DNA of 44,013 nucleotides, from the NCBI GenBank assembly GCA_024401925.1, contig JAKSKD010000014.1, positions 1 through 44,013 on the forward strand. The letters run 5' to 3'. Positions within the stretch are counted from its first letter, which is position 1, and every line of letters begins with the position of its first letter. The notes under the pieces are model-generated. The model was not told the DNA's origin. It did not search any database and saw nothing but the letters and a program-made list of their open reading frames with translations. Source of the stretch: Bacteroidales bacterium. Its GTDB lineage: Bacteria; Bacteroidota; Bacteroidia; Bacteroidales; UBA932. Shown here in pieces: positions 43,382 through 44,013 of this stretch. The translations under genes were made by a program, and so were the position numbers.

Positions 43382-44013
43382 CTCCCAAAGGTCCCAGCTT
43401 TGAGATTCCCGGAGTTCAGCGGAGAGTGGGTAAAATCGAAGCTAGGCAACATTGCTGAATTCAGTAAAGGTACCGGAATATCCAAGGAGCAGCGTTCAGA
43501 GACAGGAATGCCGTGCATATTGTACGGAGAATTATATACGAGATACAAGTCAGAGGTTATCAAGAATGTAATCAGTAAGACAGACTTACCCGATGCTGAT
43601 CTTGTCAAGAGCCGGTCTAATGATATAATCATTCCTGCATCTGGAGAAACGGCCGAAGATATCGCAACTGCCAGGTGCGTACCATTCGATAATGTCCTCC
43701 TTGGCGGTGATTTGAATATCATCCGACTAAAGAATCAAGATGGTCGATTCTTCAGTTACCAATTGAACGGTGTTAGAAAATACGATATTGCTACTGTCGC
43801 GCAAGGAGTTTCTGTTGTTCATCTTCATGCCGGAGATTTGAAAGGGATAATGGTTAAATATCCATCAGACATAGTAGAACAACGGAAAATTTCTGAAATG
43901 ATTTCCCTCATTGACGACAGGATCGAAACCCAAAGCAAGATAATTGAGGAACAGGAAGCCTTATTGAAGTCGCTTGCGGATTCTTCTATCAAAGCTTTAT
44001 GCGATGGCCAATG
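43382..44013 (+). pseudogene. Type I restriction-modification specificity subunit (HsdS), 5' end disrupted, 3' end outside window
   Basis: An open frame of at least 210 codons reads PKVPALRFPEFSGEW, then a target-recognition domain (EFSKGTGISKEQ, MPCILYGELYTRY, LLGGDLNIIRLKN). It continues into the helical conserved region (QRKISEMISLIDDRIE) that leads to the second recognition domain. HsdS chooses the DNA sequence methylated or cut by the type I complex. A TAA at 43379 closes the frame upstream and no ATG precedes the conserved start. MSEK (from 43347) and ILPESGVTPK (from 43360), likely N-terminal pieces, fall in the other two frames. It is either a frame-shifted gene or a silent cassette waiting for recombination. 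Confidence 0.72.

Noticed and set aside
42796-43458. Plus-strand open frame of 220 codons antisense to the recombinase
   Set aside because: A shadow of the recombinase gene; only its last part (ILPESGVTPK) is of interest, as a possible displaced piece of hsdS.

Overview
The window reads as a chromosomal segment of a Bacteroidales bacterium (phylum Bacteroidota). The evidence is the repeated -7 promoter box TAnnTTTG (TATCTTTG before guaB, TACCTTTG before tRNA-Asn), weak ribosome binding sites, and lineage-typical families: a Porin_10-type putative porin, a BT_3928-like DoxX protein, a CCDC81-type HU protein, a DUF4922 protein, M13 lipoprotein peptidases and NamZ (DUF1343). AsnA and an iron-sulphur class I fumarase suit an anaerobe. 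Genus and species cannot be named from the sequence.

Layout. 1-5493 (minus): the start of an ExbB/TolQ-type proton channel, then ansA, tatD and dprA in one unit, a terminator, queA and a NUDIX hydrolase. 5539-11235 (plus): SRPBCC protein, RsmF-like rRNA methyltransferase, TPR protein, M13 peptidase and FtsX-type permease. 18894-11192 (minus): a very tight six-gene operon of sugar nucleotidyltransferase, CPBP protease, AmgK-like kinase fused to a RapZ C-terminal domain, MurU-like uridylyltransferase, large porin and MltF-like lytic transglycosylase. 18939-25390: divIC (plus), tmk and the DoxX protein (minus), a compact folP (plus), and guaB, a guaA lacking its amidotransferase domain and a CofE-like ligase (minus). 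25528-27718 (plus): a Tat-exported lipoprotein related to FMN alpha-hydroxy-acid oxidases, a lipoprotein carrying a TSCPD domain, and upp. tRNA-Asn follows. 27966-33977 (plus): HU-like membrane protein, NUDIX hydrolase, DUF4922-SpoIID fusion, AmpG-like permease and NamZ. 35736-33969 (minus): murI and asnA. 35803-41818 (plus): prfB, fumarase, AsmA-like protein and serB. 41904-44013: tRNA-Leu, an array of GC-rich hairpins, a tyrosine recombinase and a damaged or silent hsdS specificity gene, which is the only clearly accessory stretch.

The strongest theme is peptidoglycan sugar recovery. Two separate operons together encode predicted steps for cutting glycan (MltF, NamZ, a SpoIID domain), importing it (AmpG, porin), phosphorylating the sugar (AmgK-like) and activating it to UDP-MurNAc (MurU-like). 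They include two unusual fusions, kinase-RapZ and DUF4922-SpoIID. murI, in a third transcription unit, supplies D-glutamate for the same polymer. The second theme is the recombinase-hsdS pair at the right edge, which looks like part of an invertible type I restriction-modification locus beside a tRNA gene.

The core of the window is very compact. Most neighbours overlap or lie within 20 bases, four convergent pairs overlap at their 3' ends, and several promoters sit so close to the start codon that the messages may be leaderless.
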